Notes under the pieces: model-generated
Told to the model about the DNA's origin: nothing
The model's input: the letters and a program-made list of their open reading frames with translations, nothing else
Databases searched by the model: none
Translations under genes and position numbers: made by a program
Origin: JBFWUW01 sp050247075
Lineage (GTDB): Bacteria > Planctomycetota > Planctomycetia > Pirellulales > JBFWUW01
Direction of reading: 5' to 3'
Length of the DNA stretch: 16,778 nt
Assembly: GCA_050247075.1 (NCBI GenBank)
Contig: JBFWUW010000106.1
Location: forward strand, 1-16,778
In this document: positions 1 to 7,979 of the stretch, piece after piece
Numbering within the stretch: position 1 is the stretch's first letter
Layout of the letters: the number at the start of each line of letters is the position of its first letter

Positions 1-1
1 T

Positions 2-928
2 GGCGCGGTCCAGGTACAAGGGACCATCAACGGTGTGGGCGAGCGCTGCGGCAACGCCGATTTGATCACCACCATCGCCAACCTGGCGCTCAAGAAACAG
101 GGCTACCAGGTGCTCGATTCTGGCGGCGTGGAGCACCTGACCGAGCTCTCGCGGTACGTTTACGAATTAGCCAACATGCACTTCCGCTCCAACCAGCCGT
201 TCGTCGGCCAGAGTGCCTTTGCCCACAAAGGAGGCATGCACGTCCATGCCGTGGCCCGCGCCACCAGCAGCTACGAACATATCAATCCCGAACTGGTCGG
301 CAACGAGCGGCGGTTCCTAGTGAGCGAGCTGTCGGGCCGGTCCAACATCATGGCCCTGGCCACAAAGCACAATATTCGCCAGGACGACCAGCTTATGGCC
401 CAGATTCTGGCCGAGGTGGTCCGCATGGAAAACATCGGCTACCAGTTCGAAGCCTCGGAAGCGTCGTTCGACCTGCTGGTCCGCAAATGCGCCGGCACCT
501 ACCGGCCCAAGTTTGAGCGGCTGAACTACCACGTCACGATCGAGTCCGACCTGGGAGGCAAAATCACCACCGAGGCCACCGTCAAAATCCGCCTGGATGA
601 CCAGGTGCGACACGAAGTGGCCGAAGGGGACGGGCCCGTCAACGCTCTGGATGCCGCCTTGCGGAAAGCCCTGAACGGGTTTTACCCCAATCTGGCCGAA
701 CTGCGGCTGGTGGACTACCGCGTGCGGGTGATCAACTCCGAAGCCGGCACCGCCGCCGGAGTGCGGGTGGTTGTCGAGAGCCGTGACGATAGCGACACCT
801 GGGGAACCGTCGGCGTGAGCGAGAACATCGTCGAGGCAAGTTGGATCGCTCTGGTGGACAGTATCGAATACAAGCTCTTCAAGGACGAAGCCCGACAGCC
901 GTTTCTATTGGCCAATTCCGGGGAATAG
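2..928 (+). CDS. cimA: (R)-citramalate synthase-type LeuA-family enzyme, 3' part
   Basis: The frame is already open at base 2, so the gene starts to the left of the window and about 308 residues of its C-terminal part are seen. The first residues (VQGTINGVGERCGNADL) are the end of the HMGL-like catalytic barrel of the LeuA/CimA family. SAFAHKGGMHVHAV follows in the linker region, and the last ~130 residues look like the LeuA dimer/regulatory domain (ESRDDSDTWGTVGVSENIVEASWIALVDSIEYKL). These enzymes condense acetyl-CoA with pyruvate (citramalate, isoleucine route) or 2-oxoisovalerate (leucine route). The ERCGNADL and AHKGGMHVHAV wording fits the CimA subgroup better than LeuA1, but the substrate-selecting N-terminal residues are outside the window. 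A feedback effector, probably isoleucine, would bind the C-terminal domain; this is inferred from the family. No terminator follows; a REP-like unit lies 40 bp downstream. Confidence 0.85.
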   Translation, partial: GAVQVQGTINGVGERCGNADLITTIANLALKKQGYQVLDSGGVEHLTELSRYVYELANMHFRSNQPFVGQSAFAHKGGMHVHAVARATSSYEHINPELVGNERRFLVSELSGRSNIMALATKHNIRQDDQLMAQILAEVVRMENIGYQFEASEASFDLLVRKCAGTYRPKFERLNYHVTIESDLGGKITTEATVKIRLDDQVRHEVAEGDGPVNALDAALRKALNGFYPNLAELRLVDYRVRVINSEAGTAAGVRVVVESRDDSDTWGTVGVSENIVEASWIALVDSIEYKLFKDEARQPFLLANSGE

Positions 929-967
929 CCCGGTTGCCGCCGTAGAAAGCCGGCCCATACTGGTAGC

Positions 968-988
968 GGCGATGGAATCGCCTCCTAC
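968..988 (-). repeat. REP-like hairpin unit, copy A (single)
   Basis: Read on the minus strand, this is a GTAGGA foot followed by a perfect six-base stem GGCGAT / ATCGCC around the loop TCC. The same unit recurs at 7997-8064, 15045-15112 and 16414-16437. Here only one unit is recognisable; the region to its left has a GTAG at about 951 but no clear partner arm. It lies in the cimA-valS gap, and an ATG inside it (972) is in frame with valS, so it could mislead start prediction. Confidence 0.7.
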
Positions 989-1069
989 AGCGACGTGGCA
1001 CAACGGCACGAACCTTGCCACAAGCCGCGGCGTCCTTACCTTGCCGGCGGCGCTTGTAGCCAAACTCGG

Positions 1070-1075
1070 TATACT
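1070..1075 (+). promoter_or_regulatory. possible -10 element for valS
   Basis: TATACT matches the sigma-70 -10 consensus TATAAT at five of six positions and lies about 80 bp before the chosen valS start. No good -35 hexamer sits 16-18 bp upstream (the bases there are GC-rich), so this is only a weak candidate. Confidence 0.25.
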
Positions 1076-1123
1076 GTGCCCCATCTTGGCATTCGCGGGA
1101 ATTGCCTCGCGGCAACTCTCCAA

Positions 1124-1158
1124 TCAAAAATCAAAAATCAAAAATCAAAAATCAAAAA
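1124..1158 (+). repeat. (TCAAAAA)x5 perfect heptanucleotide tandem repeat
   Basis: Five exact copies of TCAAAAA run from 1124 to 1158. The last A of the fifth copy is the A of the valS ATG. The tract occupies the place where a Shine-Dalgarno sequence would be, and none is visible. Such A-rich heptamers resemble the heptanucleotide STRR repeats of cyanobacteria. Copy number could change by slippage and so alter the leader length, but not the reading frame downstream of the ATG. Confidence 0.9.
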
Positions 1159-4100
1159 TGCAGTCTTCTCTTCCCACCCAGTTTGACCACGCCGCCGTTC
1201 GCCAACACTGGTACGAGTTTTGGGAAAAAAACGGCTACTTCCACAGCGAGCCAAACGATCCGGCCAAGGGAGAGCCGTTTACGATTGTCATCCCGCCGCC
1301 TAATGTCACCGGCGCGTTGCACCTGGGACATGCCCTCAACAATACGCTGCAAGACGTGTTGATCCGCCAGAAGCGGATGCAAGGCTACAACGTGCTGTGG
1401 ATGCCCGGCACTGACCATGCCGGCATAGCTACCCAGGCCGTCGTCGAGCGGCGGCTGCTGCAAGAGGAGAAAAAATCGCGGCACGAGCTGGGGCGGGAGA
1501 ACCTCGTCGAGCGGATCTGGGACTGGAAGAAAGAGTACGAAACCCGCATCCTGGGGCAACTCAAGCAGATGGGTTGTAGCTGCGACTGGCAGCGGACGCG
1601 GTTCACGCTCGATCCGGTCTGCGCCAAAGCGGTACGCCAGACGTTCTTCAAGATGTTTCAGGAGAACCTGATCTACCGCGGCAAGCGGCTGGTCAATTGG
1701 GACACTTACCTGCAAACGGCCGTCAGTGATGACGAAGTCATTCACGAGCCGGTCAAAGGGCACTTCTGGCATTTCCGCTACCCGGTGATAAATCCTCAGC
1801 CGGGCGAGCCGACACACGTCTCCATTGCCACCACCCGGCCCGAGACGATGTTGGGTGATACCGCGGTGGCCATTCATCCCGATCCGGCGAAGGCCCTCGA
1901 TAAGGCCGAGGTCGATCTGCGCGGCAAGCTGGCCGACGCGGCGGAGAAGGACAAGGATGCTCTCAAAGCTTCACTTGAAGATCTGGCAGAGCGGCGCAAG
2001 ACGCTGTTGCCCACGCTGATCAAGCTGCGCGGCATGGCCCAGGCCGGAAGGCTGGTCATGCTGCCGTTGGTCAAACGGCCGATCCCGCTGGTGGCCGACG
2101 AGTGGGCCAAGCCGGAACTGGGCAGCGGGTGCGTCAAGATCACGCCGGCCCACGACCCCAACGATTACGAAGTTGGCCGGCGGCAGTCGCTGCCGATGAC
2201 CAACATCCTCAATCCCGACGGCACGCTCAATGCCGAGGCCGGCCCCTACCAGGGCCTAACCATGAAGCAGGGTCGCGAGCGGGTCGTCGCCGATCTGGAC
2301 GGGCTGGGCCTGTTGGAAAAGGTCGAGGACCGCGACATCGAGCTGGCCCATTCCGACCGTTCCAAGACCCCCATTGAACCCTACCTGGCCGACCAGTGGT
2401 TCGTCCGCATGGACCGCCTGGCGCAAAGTGCCATGGACGCCGTCAGCGATGGCCGCGTGAAAATCTTTCCCGACCGCTACGCCAAAGGGTATCTCGATTG
2501 GCTGGGCGAAAAGCGCGATTGGCCGGTCGGCCGGCAGCTGTGGTGGGGGCATCGGGTGCCAATCTGGCACGCGCCCGACGCCACCGAGGGCGAACTAAAG
2601 AAAGCCTTTGCCGGCCGCGACGACGTGGTCTGGCACCAAGACGAGCAAGGCCAATGGCTGGTCTGTTCGCTGGAGGATGACCTGCCGGAGTATGCGATTC
2701 CTGGAAAGACCATCCGCCAGGATGACGACGTCCTCGATACCTGGTTCAGCTCGGCTCTGTGGCCCCATTCCACGCTTGGCTGGCCCGAACAAACGCCCGA
2801 ACTGAAATTCTACTACCCCACCAGCGTCCTCATCACCAGCCGCGATATTATCACCTTGTGGGTGGCGCGGATGGTGCTGACCGGGCTATTCAACGTCGGC
2901 GATATTCCGTTCCGCCACGTCTTTATCCATCCCAAGATCTTGGACGGGTTTGGCGAGGGGATGTCAAAGTCTAAGGGGAATGGCGTCGATCCGCTCGACG
3001 TGTTGGACAAATTTGGCGCCGACTCGCTGCGGTTCGCCCTGGCCTACCTGACGACCGAAACTCAAGACGTGCGGATGCCGGTGGAGTTTGAATGCCCCCA
3101 CTGCCATAAGTTGATCGAGCAGACCAAGAAGAACCGGATCTTGCCGCGGCTGAAGTGCCCACACTGCGAAGGGGAGTTCAGCACGCAATGGGCCAGCAAG
3201 CCCGACGACTTGGCCCTGCCGCGCGGGGCAGTCGTCAGCGAGCGGTTTGAGTTGGCCCGCAACTTTTGCAACAAGCTGTGGAACGCCTCGCGGTTTGCCC
3301 TGTTGAACCTGGAGGGCTATACTCCCGCCCCGGTGCGCGACGACGAGTTGCTGGTCGAGGATCGCTGGCTCCTCAGCCGCCTGGCGACGGTCACGCAAGC
3401 CACGACAGACGCCTTGGCTAGTTATCATTTTTCCGAAGCGGCCCGGGCGCTGTACGACTTTTCCTGGGATGAGTTTTGCAGCTTTTACGTGGAAATGGTC
3501 AAGAGCCGGCTGGCCGACCCGGCGCAAAGGCCGGTGGCGCAGCGCGTCTTGGCCCACACGCTTGATACGCTTTTGCGGTTATTGCACCCCATGATGCCGT
3601 TCATTACCGAGGATGTCTGGCAGCGGCTGGCCGAGTTTGCCCCCCAGCGCGGCCTGGCCAAGCCGCAAGCGGCAGCGGCCAGCGTGATGATCGCCGCCTG
3701 GCCAACATGCGATACGGCCCGCCAAGACGGCCAGATCGAGGCCCGCTTTGCCCGCTTCCAGGAGACGCTCAAGGGCCTGCGAGAAATCCGCAATCGGCAG
3801 AACATTGCCCCCAAGATACGCATCGAATTCGCCGCCCGGTGCGACGAAGCCACCGCCGAACTGCTGCGGCCAATGGCCCCCTATTTCGACTCGATGGCGG
3901 GTGCCACCGCCACGGCCTGGGGCGCGGACGTTCAGCCGCCCGTCACCAGTGCCCAGGCAATGCTGCCGGGCCTGGAGCTTTTCGTCGATCTTTCCGGCCA
4001 TATCGACATTCCGGCCGAAATTGCCAAGAACGAGCGCGAGCTGGAAAAGCTGGCACAGTTTATCGCAGCCAAGGAAAAGAAGCTGTCGCAAGAAACCTTC

Positions 4101-4214
4101 ACCGCCAAAGCCCCCGCTGCGGTGGTGCAAAAAGAGCGCGACAGCCGGGAGGAACTGCGGCAAAAACAGCAAGCCATTGAGGCCGTCTTGAAGGAGTTGC
4201 GAAAGAAGGGGTAA
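1158..4214 (+). CDS. valS: valine--tRNA ligase
   Basis: Class I aminoacyl-tRNA synthetase, 1018 residues, which charges tRNA-Val and edits mischarged threonine. The HIGH-type motif is HLGH at residues 55-58, after PPPNVTGAL. The editing domain shows TTRPETMLGDTAVAIHP and CVKITPAHDPNDYEVG, and the catalytic KMSKS loop is GMSKSKGN at 601-608. The anticodon domain starts near FELARNFCNKLWNASRF (~687-703), and a lysine/glutamate-rich coiled-coil arm typical of ValRS forms the last ~65 residues. The ATG at 1158 was chosen because MQSSLPTQFDHAAVRQHWYEFWEKNGYF matches a ValRS N-terminus, whereas the open frame further upstream (from 972) reads through repeats. The protein is longer than the usual 880-950 residues because of two insertions: a charged helical stretch in the editing domain (about 243-297) and a C-x2-C-x17-C-x2-C segment after KMSKS (about 640-686). 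Confidence 0.97.
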   Translation: MQSSLPTQFDHAAVRQHWYEFWEKNGYFHSEPNDPAKGEPFTIVIPPPNVTGALHLGHALNNTLQDVLIRQKRMQGYNVLWMPGTDHAGIATQAVVERRLLQEEKKSRHELGRENLVERIWDWKKEYETRILGQLKQMGCSCDWQRTRFTLDPVCAKAVRQTFFKMFQENLIYRGKRLVNWDTYLQTAVSDDEVIHEPVKGHFWHFRYPVINPQPGEPTHVSIATTRPETMLGDTAVAIHPDPAKALDKAEVDLRGKLADAAEKDKDALKASLEDLAERRKTLLPTLIKLRGMAQAGRLVMLPLVKRPIPLVADEWAKPELGSGCVKITPAHDPNDYEVGRRQSLPMTNILNPDGTLNAEAGPYQGLTMKQGRERVVADLDGLGLLEKVEDRDIELAHSDRSKTPIEPYLADQWFVRMDRLAQSAMDAVSDGRVKIFPDRYAKGYLDWLGEKRDWPVGRQLWWGHRVPIWHAPDATEGELKKAFAGRDDVVWHQDEQGQWLVCSLEDDLPEYAIPGKTIRQDDDVLDTWFSSALWPHSTLGWPEQTPELKFYYPTSVLITSRDIITLWVARMVLTGLFNVGDIPFRHVFIHPKILDGFGEGMSKSKGNGVDPLDVLDKFGADSLRFALAYLTTETQDVRMPVEFECPHCHKLIEQTKKNRILPRLKCPHCEGEFSTQWASKPDDLALPRGAVVSERFELARNFCNKLWNASRFALLNLEGYTPAPVRDDELLVEDRWLLSRLATVTQATTDALASYHFSEAARALYDFSWDEFCSFYVEMVKSRLADPAQRPVAQRVLAHTLDTLLRLLHPMMPFITEDVWQRLAEFAPQRGLAKPQAAAASVMIAAWPTCDTARQDGQIEARFARFQETLKGLREIRNRQNIAPKIRIEFAARCDEATAELLRPMAPYFDSMAGATATAWGADVQPPVTSAQAMLPGLELFVDLSGHIDIPAEIAKNERELEKLAQFIAAKEKKLSQETFTAKAPAAVVQKERDSREELRQKQQAIEAVLKELRKKG

Positions 4215-4252
4215 GACGATTTCGCCGGCACTTAGCGTCGGGTGACCTTTCC

Positions 4253-5086
4253 GTGTCAACAAAGATCCCCATGCCAATCACGCTGCAAGAACTGGGCGAG
4301 TTTCTCAAAGCGCCTGCGCCGCGGGAGGTGCCCAAGAGTATTCGCCGGCAGCAGCTTAAAGGGGGGCTGGGTTGTTTCCCCGTGCTATTTGGCGGTTTCT
4401 TCGCGGCGTTTGGGTCGGTCTTTTTGGTGATCTTCTTTCCTTGGCGGATCGTGCAAGAACTGGCGCTCGATCTGGGCCGGCCAGCGGTTATCGATGGCAC
4501 GGTAACGCTTTCCGAGGAAACAAGCATGTCGCAAGGAGGGGGAAAACATCGCAAGGGGACGCCCATCCACCGCATTCGTTATCGGTTTCAACCGCCGGGA
4601 AAGCTGCCGTCCCAGGGCGTCTGCTACCGTGTTGGCCGCGGGTATCCGGAAGGAAAAAAGGTGCGCATCGAGTACCAGCCATACGGACCCAGTTTCAGCC
4701 GCATCGAGAAGTGCCGAGTGAATCCGTTTGGCTACGGGGGCGGCTTTGTGCTGCTGTTTCCGGCCATTGGGCTGACCATGCTGGGCTTCAGCCTGCGCGG
4801 CCGGCGGCGGCAGATGCGGTTGCTGCGGAACGGGCTGTTCGCCAATGGCCAGATCATGGCGGTGGACGCCACCAATCTCACCGTCAACAACCAGCAGCGA
4901 TACAAAGTCAGCGTGGCCTTTGACGCCCAGGGCTTGCCGCAAACGGCCATCTACAATGCCTACGGTGCCGATGTAGCCCTGGCCCAACGCAAACTTGCCG
5001 CCAGTGAGGCGGTCGGCCTGCTGTACGATCCGGCCAGACCTTCCCGTGTGTTGCTGGTCGATTCGCTCGCGGCCAAAGCCGTGTAG
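4253..5086 (+). CDS. DUF3592-like two-helix membrane protein
   Basis: A 277-residue protein of unknown function. Hydrophobic helices are visible at about residues 38-64 (GCFPVLFGGFFAAFGSVFLV) and 161-182 (GYGGGFVLLFPAIGLTMLGFSL). Between and after them are beta-rich stretches, including the paired patterns YRFQPPGKLPSQGVCYRVGRGYPEGKKVRIEY and YKVSVAFDAQGLPQ...VGLLYDPARPSRVLLVD. This alternation, with a 'V.V.YDP..P...L' ending, is characteristic of DUF3592 proteins, which occur in many bacteria without known role. The GTG at 4253 gives the longest form. An in-frame ATG at 4271 (MPITLQELGEF) is an equally reasonable start, and neither has a clear ribosome binding site. It begins 38 bp after valS, so it could be cotranscribed, and it ends 3 bp from the convergent flgM. 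Confidence 0.7.
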   Translation: MSTKIPMPITLQELGEFLKAPAPREVPKSIRRQQLKGGLGCFPVLFGGFFAAFGSVFLVIFFPWRIVQELALDLGRPAVIDGTVTLSEETSMSQGGGKHRKGTPIHRIRYRFQPPGKLPSQGVCYRVGRGYPEGKKVRIEYQPYGPSFSRIEKCRVNPFGYGGGFVLLFPAIGLTMLGFSLRGRRRQMRLLRNGLFANGQIMAVDATNLTVNNQQRYKVSVAFDAQGLPQTAIYNAYGADVALAQRKLAASEAVGLLYDPARPSRVLLVDSLAAKAV

Positions 5087-5089
5087 CGC

Positions 5090-5377
5090 CTAGGCAATCT
5101 CGGCCAGCAAACGGTCGAGGGCCACGTCCAGCTTGTCGTCGCTGAGGTACGTGCCGTTAGCCAGGGCCGAGCGAATTTGGTTCACGCGATCGGCGCGAAT
5201 CTCGGGCAGATCGTGGATACGGCTAATCAATTGGGCCGTGTCGGAGATTTGCACGTCATCGCGAAACGACACGCCAGCGCTAGAACTGCTGGCGGGAGAG
5301 TTCACCCGCTGCGTGTGGGGAGCGGTAATCGCTTGTGGGCCGTGAACACCAATTGGGCCGTGAATGCTAAGAGCCAT
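5090..5377 (-). CDS. flgM: FlgM-like anti-sigma factor (anti-sigma-28)
   Basis: A 95-residue protein whose C-terminal half has the FlgM pattern: VQISDTAQLISRIHDLPEIRADRVNQIRSALANGTYLSDDKLDVALDRLLAEIA. FlgM holds the flagellar sigma factor FliA inactive until the hook-basal body is finished and FlgM is exported; the N-terminal half is normally disordered, which fits the Ser/Pro/Gly-rich first 40 residues here. The ATG at 5377 was chosen over a longer open frame (to 5668) because GGGAG lies nine bases upstream and the extra upstream residues are not protein-like. No other flagellar gene is in the window, so the assignment rests on the C-terminal motif alone. No FliA-type promoter was recognised upstream. 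Confidence 0.8.
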   Translation of the reverse strand: MALSIHGPIGVHGPQAITAPHTQRVNSPASSSSAGVSFRDDVQISDTAQLISRIHDLPEIRADRVNQIRSALANGTYLSDDKLDVALDRLLAEIA

Positions 5378-6272
5378 GCCTTCGATCTCCCAGGGGCAAA
5401 TCGACGGCCAGCGAGGCACCTGACGCTCAGACGCGCGGACGCTGCCAGTCGAAGTGACCAAAAAAAGTTTGTTACCAGGAACTCTGTCGCCGGACTGCAT
5501 GGAGGGGAACTTGTCACTCGGCCTGGTTGGCTTGTTCTCGCGGCCGAATCCGGAACGGATTCGAGATTTGAAAGTAACCCGCGAAAACCTCCTGCAACCA
5601 GCACTCACCGTCAACACACCCTGCCATCTACTATACCTTCCAGTGGCCGGCGCCGCATTCCTTGTCAACGTGGGGTCGACTTCGCGGCACGCATCCTTAT
5701 TGTTCTGCCAGATTCATCGGCCAGTTGCAGGCCAAGGTTCAAGCAAAACCGGGTTGCGTCCTATTGGTTGGAATGCCGCTGACTCGACCGATTACTACGC
5801 TAAAAACACCTTGCTTGTTGCCCTTTCTCTTCCAGCCGATCCGACGTGTTTGGCCTTCGCCACTTGCCCGTCCAGAAAAGTCACGCTGGACGATGCGTTC
5901 GGGCGACACAACCAAGACTACGTGGCCGGCAGGCCTCACTCAATCTTACGGGTCATGGTAACGCGAACCGCGTGCCAGAGGTTTGGGTTAGGCCGCGAGA
6001 TTTTTTTCTTGAGCCAAATTTTACACCGCCGATCAGCGCGGGCCGGATTATACGCCTCTCCGGCAGGACCGCCAATACCGATGCAAGTGCCACAGCCACA
6101 ACGGCTTGGAACGGCCAACAATGGCGGCCGGCGGCTGCTAGCGTCAGTTGGACGGTCGGCTTTCGCCTTTCAAAAACTGGCCCGCGGGCGACACTTTGCC
6201 AGAAATGGATGGTTACATTACTTGCAAGGGTTTGCATTTCTTACCGGCCACCCCCCTTCTGGAAAACCAACC
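5378..6272. other. 895-bp gap between divergent flgM and the EF-hand gene
   Basis: No convincing gene was found here. One + strand frame stays open from 5454 into the EF-hand gene, but its translation has no recognisable domain and no balanced composition, and the EF-hand protein has its own signal peptide start at 6273. The base composition is less GC-rich than in neighbouring genes. The only strong local structure is a perfect 8-bp stem around GAA at 5545-5563. The gap must hold the promoters for both flanking genes, but no reliable promoter was seen. A small RNA or a decayed gene is possible. Confidence 0.5.
5545..5563. repeat. perfect 8-bp inverted repeat
   Basis: CGAATCCG, loop GAA, CGGATTCG. 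It lies in the long gap between flgM and the EF-hand gene. No T-run follows on either strand, so it is not an obvious terminator; a protein-binding site or an RNA hairpin is possible. Confidence 0.5.
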
Positions 6273-7901
6273 ATGAAACGACTTGTGCATGCTTCGCTGG
6301 CGGCAGCGGCCCTGCTAACTCCCGCCTTCGGCCTGGCCGACGAACCGGCCGAACCCGCCGGCGGGGACGCTGCCGCGTTGTTTGAAAAGCTGGACGCTAA
6401 CAAAGATGGCCAGATTGCCGCGGACGAAGTGGGGGAGGATCAAAAGCGGCTATTTGAACGCCTGGTGCGTAACGCCGATGGCAACCAGGATGGCCAGTTG
6501 AACGCCGAGGAACTGGCCGCCGGACTGAGGGGAACGCGGCCAGAGCGCGAGTTTGCCTCGCCCGAGGATGCCCAACAGGGAGGCCCCGCCCAGATCTTGC
6601 AGCAAGATCCCAAACAGTTGTTCAACCGGCTGGACCAAGACAAAGATGGCAAGGTCACGCTGCAAGAAGTTCCCGAAGAGGGACGCGAGCGGTTCCAAAA
6701 CCTAATGACTCGTGCCGACCGGGACGGCGACGGTGCCTTGACCCAAGATGAGTTGGTCAAGGAGTTTGAAAACATCCGCCGGCAGTTAGGAATTCCAGGC
6801 CAACAACAAGGCGGGGGCGACCCGCTGTTTCGGACGCTGGACACTGATGGTGACGGCAAACTCTCCGCCGCGGAGATCTCCGCGGCGGGCGAGACGCTCA
6901 AAAGGCTCGACCGCAACGGCGACGGGCAAATCGCGCGTGAGGAACTAGCACCCCCGCGCGGGCCGGGTGCTGGCGGACAGCCGGGGCAGGGCCAGGCGTT
7001 GCAGGCCTTTGTGGAACGGCTGAAGCAGGCCGATGCCGACGGCGACGGCAAGATTAGCAAGGAAGAGGCCCCCGACCGTTTGAAAGAACGGTTTGCCGAC
7101 ATCGACAAGAATGGTGACGGCTCGATCGACAAGGAAGAAATCCAGCAACTAGTACAACTCATGGCGGCCCGCCAGGGTGGCGGCAATGGGCAAGGCGGCC
7201 AGTTCCTCGAGCGCCTCAAGCAGGCCGACAAGGATGGAGATGGCAAACTTAGCAAGGAGGAAGCTCCAGGTCCGCTGCAAGGTCGCTTTGAAGAGTTCGA
7301 CGCGAATAAAGATGGCTTCATCGATCAACAAGAATTGCGTCAGCGGTTTCAGGCTGGGGCCGGCCAAAATCGCCCTGGGGCGGACAAGCCGGGGCAGCGG
7401 CCAGAAGGAGCCAAGGGCAAGCCTGGTGCCGGGGCCGGCAAATTCCCGCAAAAGCTGCAACAGGCCGACAAGAATGGCGACGGCAAACTCAGCAAAGAAG
7501 AAGCCCCCGAGCGCTTGAAAGAACGGTTTGACTTGATTGATGCTAACAAGGATGGATTGTTGGAGGCCCAGGAATTCCAGAACCTGCGCGGCAAGGGGCA
7601 GCGGCCCGATGGTGTCAAAGGCAAAAGGCCGGATGGAGCCAAGGGCAAGAAGGGCCAACAGGGGAAAGGCAAGCCAGGTGCCGATGGCGAGAAACGGCGG
7701 CAAAAATTGATGAAAGCCGACAAGAACGGCGACGGCAAGATCAGCAAGGATGAGGCCCCCGAACGCCTGAAAGAGCGATTTGGCAAGCTCGACAAGAACA
7801 ACGACGGCCAATTGGACGCCCAAGAGCTCAAGCAAATGGGTGGCAAGGGCAAACGGCCCGCGGAAGCGGGCCAAAAGAAACGCAAGAAAAACAAGGCCTA
7901 A
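6273..7901 (+). CDS. secreted protein with 14 EF-hand calcium-binding loops
   Basis: A 542-residue protein. The first ~22 residues (MKRLVHASLAAAALLTPAFGLA) form a Sec signal peptide, probably cleaved before DEPAEP. Fourteen canonical 12-residue EF-hand loops (DxDxDG or DxNxDG, ending in E) are visible, starting near residues 41, 69, 121, 149, 190, 213, 254, 278, 319, 343, 399, 423, 483 and 507, so they form seven pairs. From residue ~245 on the module is strongly repeated: a KxxDxxGDGKxSKEEAPxRLKERF hand followed by a degenerate partner, joined by Gly/Pro/Gln/Lys-rich linkers. The C-terminus is very basic (GQKKRKKNKA). Calcium binding outside the cytoplasm is inferred from the loops; the cellular role is unknown. 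The ATG at 6273 is chosen because of the signal peptide; only a weak GGA precedes it. An intrinsic terminator follows at 7923. Confidence 0.9.
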   Translation: MKRLVHASLAAAALLTPAFGLADEPAEPAGGDAAALFEKLDANKDGQIAADEVGEDQKRLFERLVRNADGNQDGQLNAEELAAGLRGTRPEREFASPEDAQQGGPAQILQQDPKQLFNRLDQDKDGKVTLQEVPEEGRERFQNLMTRADRDGDGALTQDELVKEFENIRRQLGIPGQQQGGGDPLFRTLDTDGDGKLSAAEISAAGETLKRLDRNGDGQIAREELAPPRGPGAGGQPGQGQALQAFVERLKQADADGDGKISKEEAPDRLKERFADIDKNGDGSIDKEEIQQLVQLMAARQGGGNGQGGQFLERLKQADKDGDGKLSKEEAPGPLQGRFEEFDANKDGFIDQQELRQRFQAGAGQNRPGADKPGQRPEGAKGKPGAGAGKFPQKLQQADKNGDGKLSKEEAPERLKERFDLIDANKDGLLEAQEFQNLRGKGQRPDGVKGKRPDGAKGKKGQQGKGKPGADGEKRRQKLMKADKNGDGKISKDEAPERLKERFGKLDKNNDGQLDAQELKQMGGKGKRPAEAGQKKRKKNKA

Positions 7902-7922
7902 GGCCTCGGTTTCACCCCCTTT

Positions 7923-7970
7923 GCCCGTTGGGTTCCAGGTTGGAAAACCTGAAACCCAGCGGGCTTTTTT
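7923..7970 (+). terminator. rho-independent terminator of the EF-hand gene
   Basis: A GC-rich stem of about 17 bp with a few mismatches (left arm starts GCCCG.TGGGTT.CAGG, right arm CCTG.AACCCA.CGGGC) encloses the loop TTGGAAAA and is followed directly by TTTTTT. It starts 21 bp after the stop codon at 7901. Confidence 0.92.
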
Positions 7971-7979
7971 GTTGGCACG

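Noticed and set aside
972..1157. Upstream start for valS giving 62 extra residues.
   Set aside because: The added stretch translates a REP-like unit and the TCAAAAA repeat; ValRS similarity begins at the ATG at 1158.
5378..5668. Longer flgM frame on the minus strand (192 residues).
   Set aside because: A good ribosome binding site and a normal FlgM length support the ATG at 5377; the extra residues look non-coding.
5700..5790. Possible tRNA-like stretch around GGTTCAAGC in the flgM / EF-hand gap.
   Set aside because: No matching acceptor stem, anticodon arm or proper T-loop could be drawn.
5454..6272. An open + strand frame that would extend the EF-hand protein by 273 residues at its N-terminus.
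   Set aside because: The extension has no recognisable domain and reads like non-coding sequence, and a clear Sec signal peptide begins at the ATG at 6273.
6440..7321. A 293-residue minus strand frame antisense to the EF-hand gene.
   Set aside because: It is Ser/Pro/Leu-rich, follows from the repetitive GC-rich coding strand, and has no independent signal or domain.
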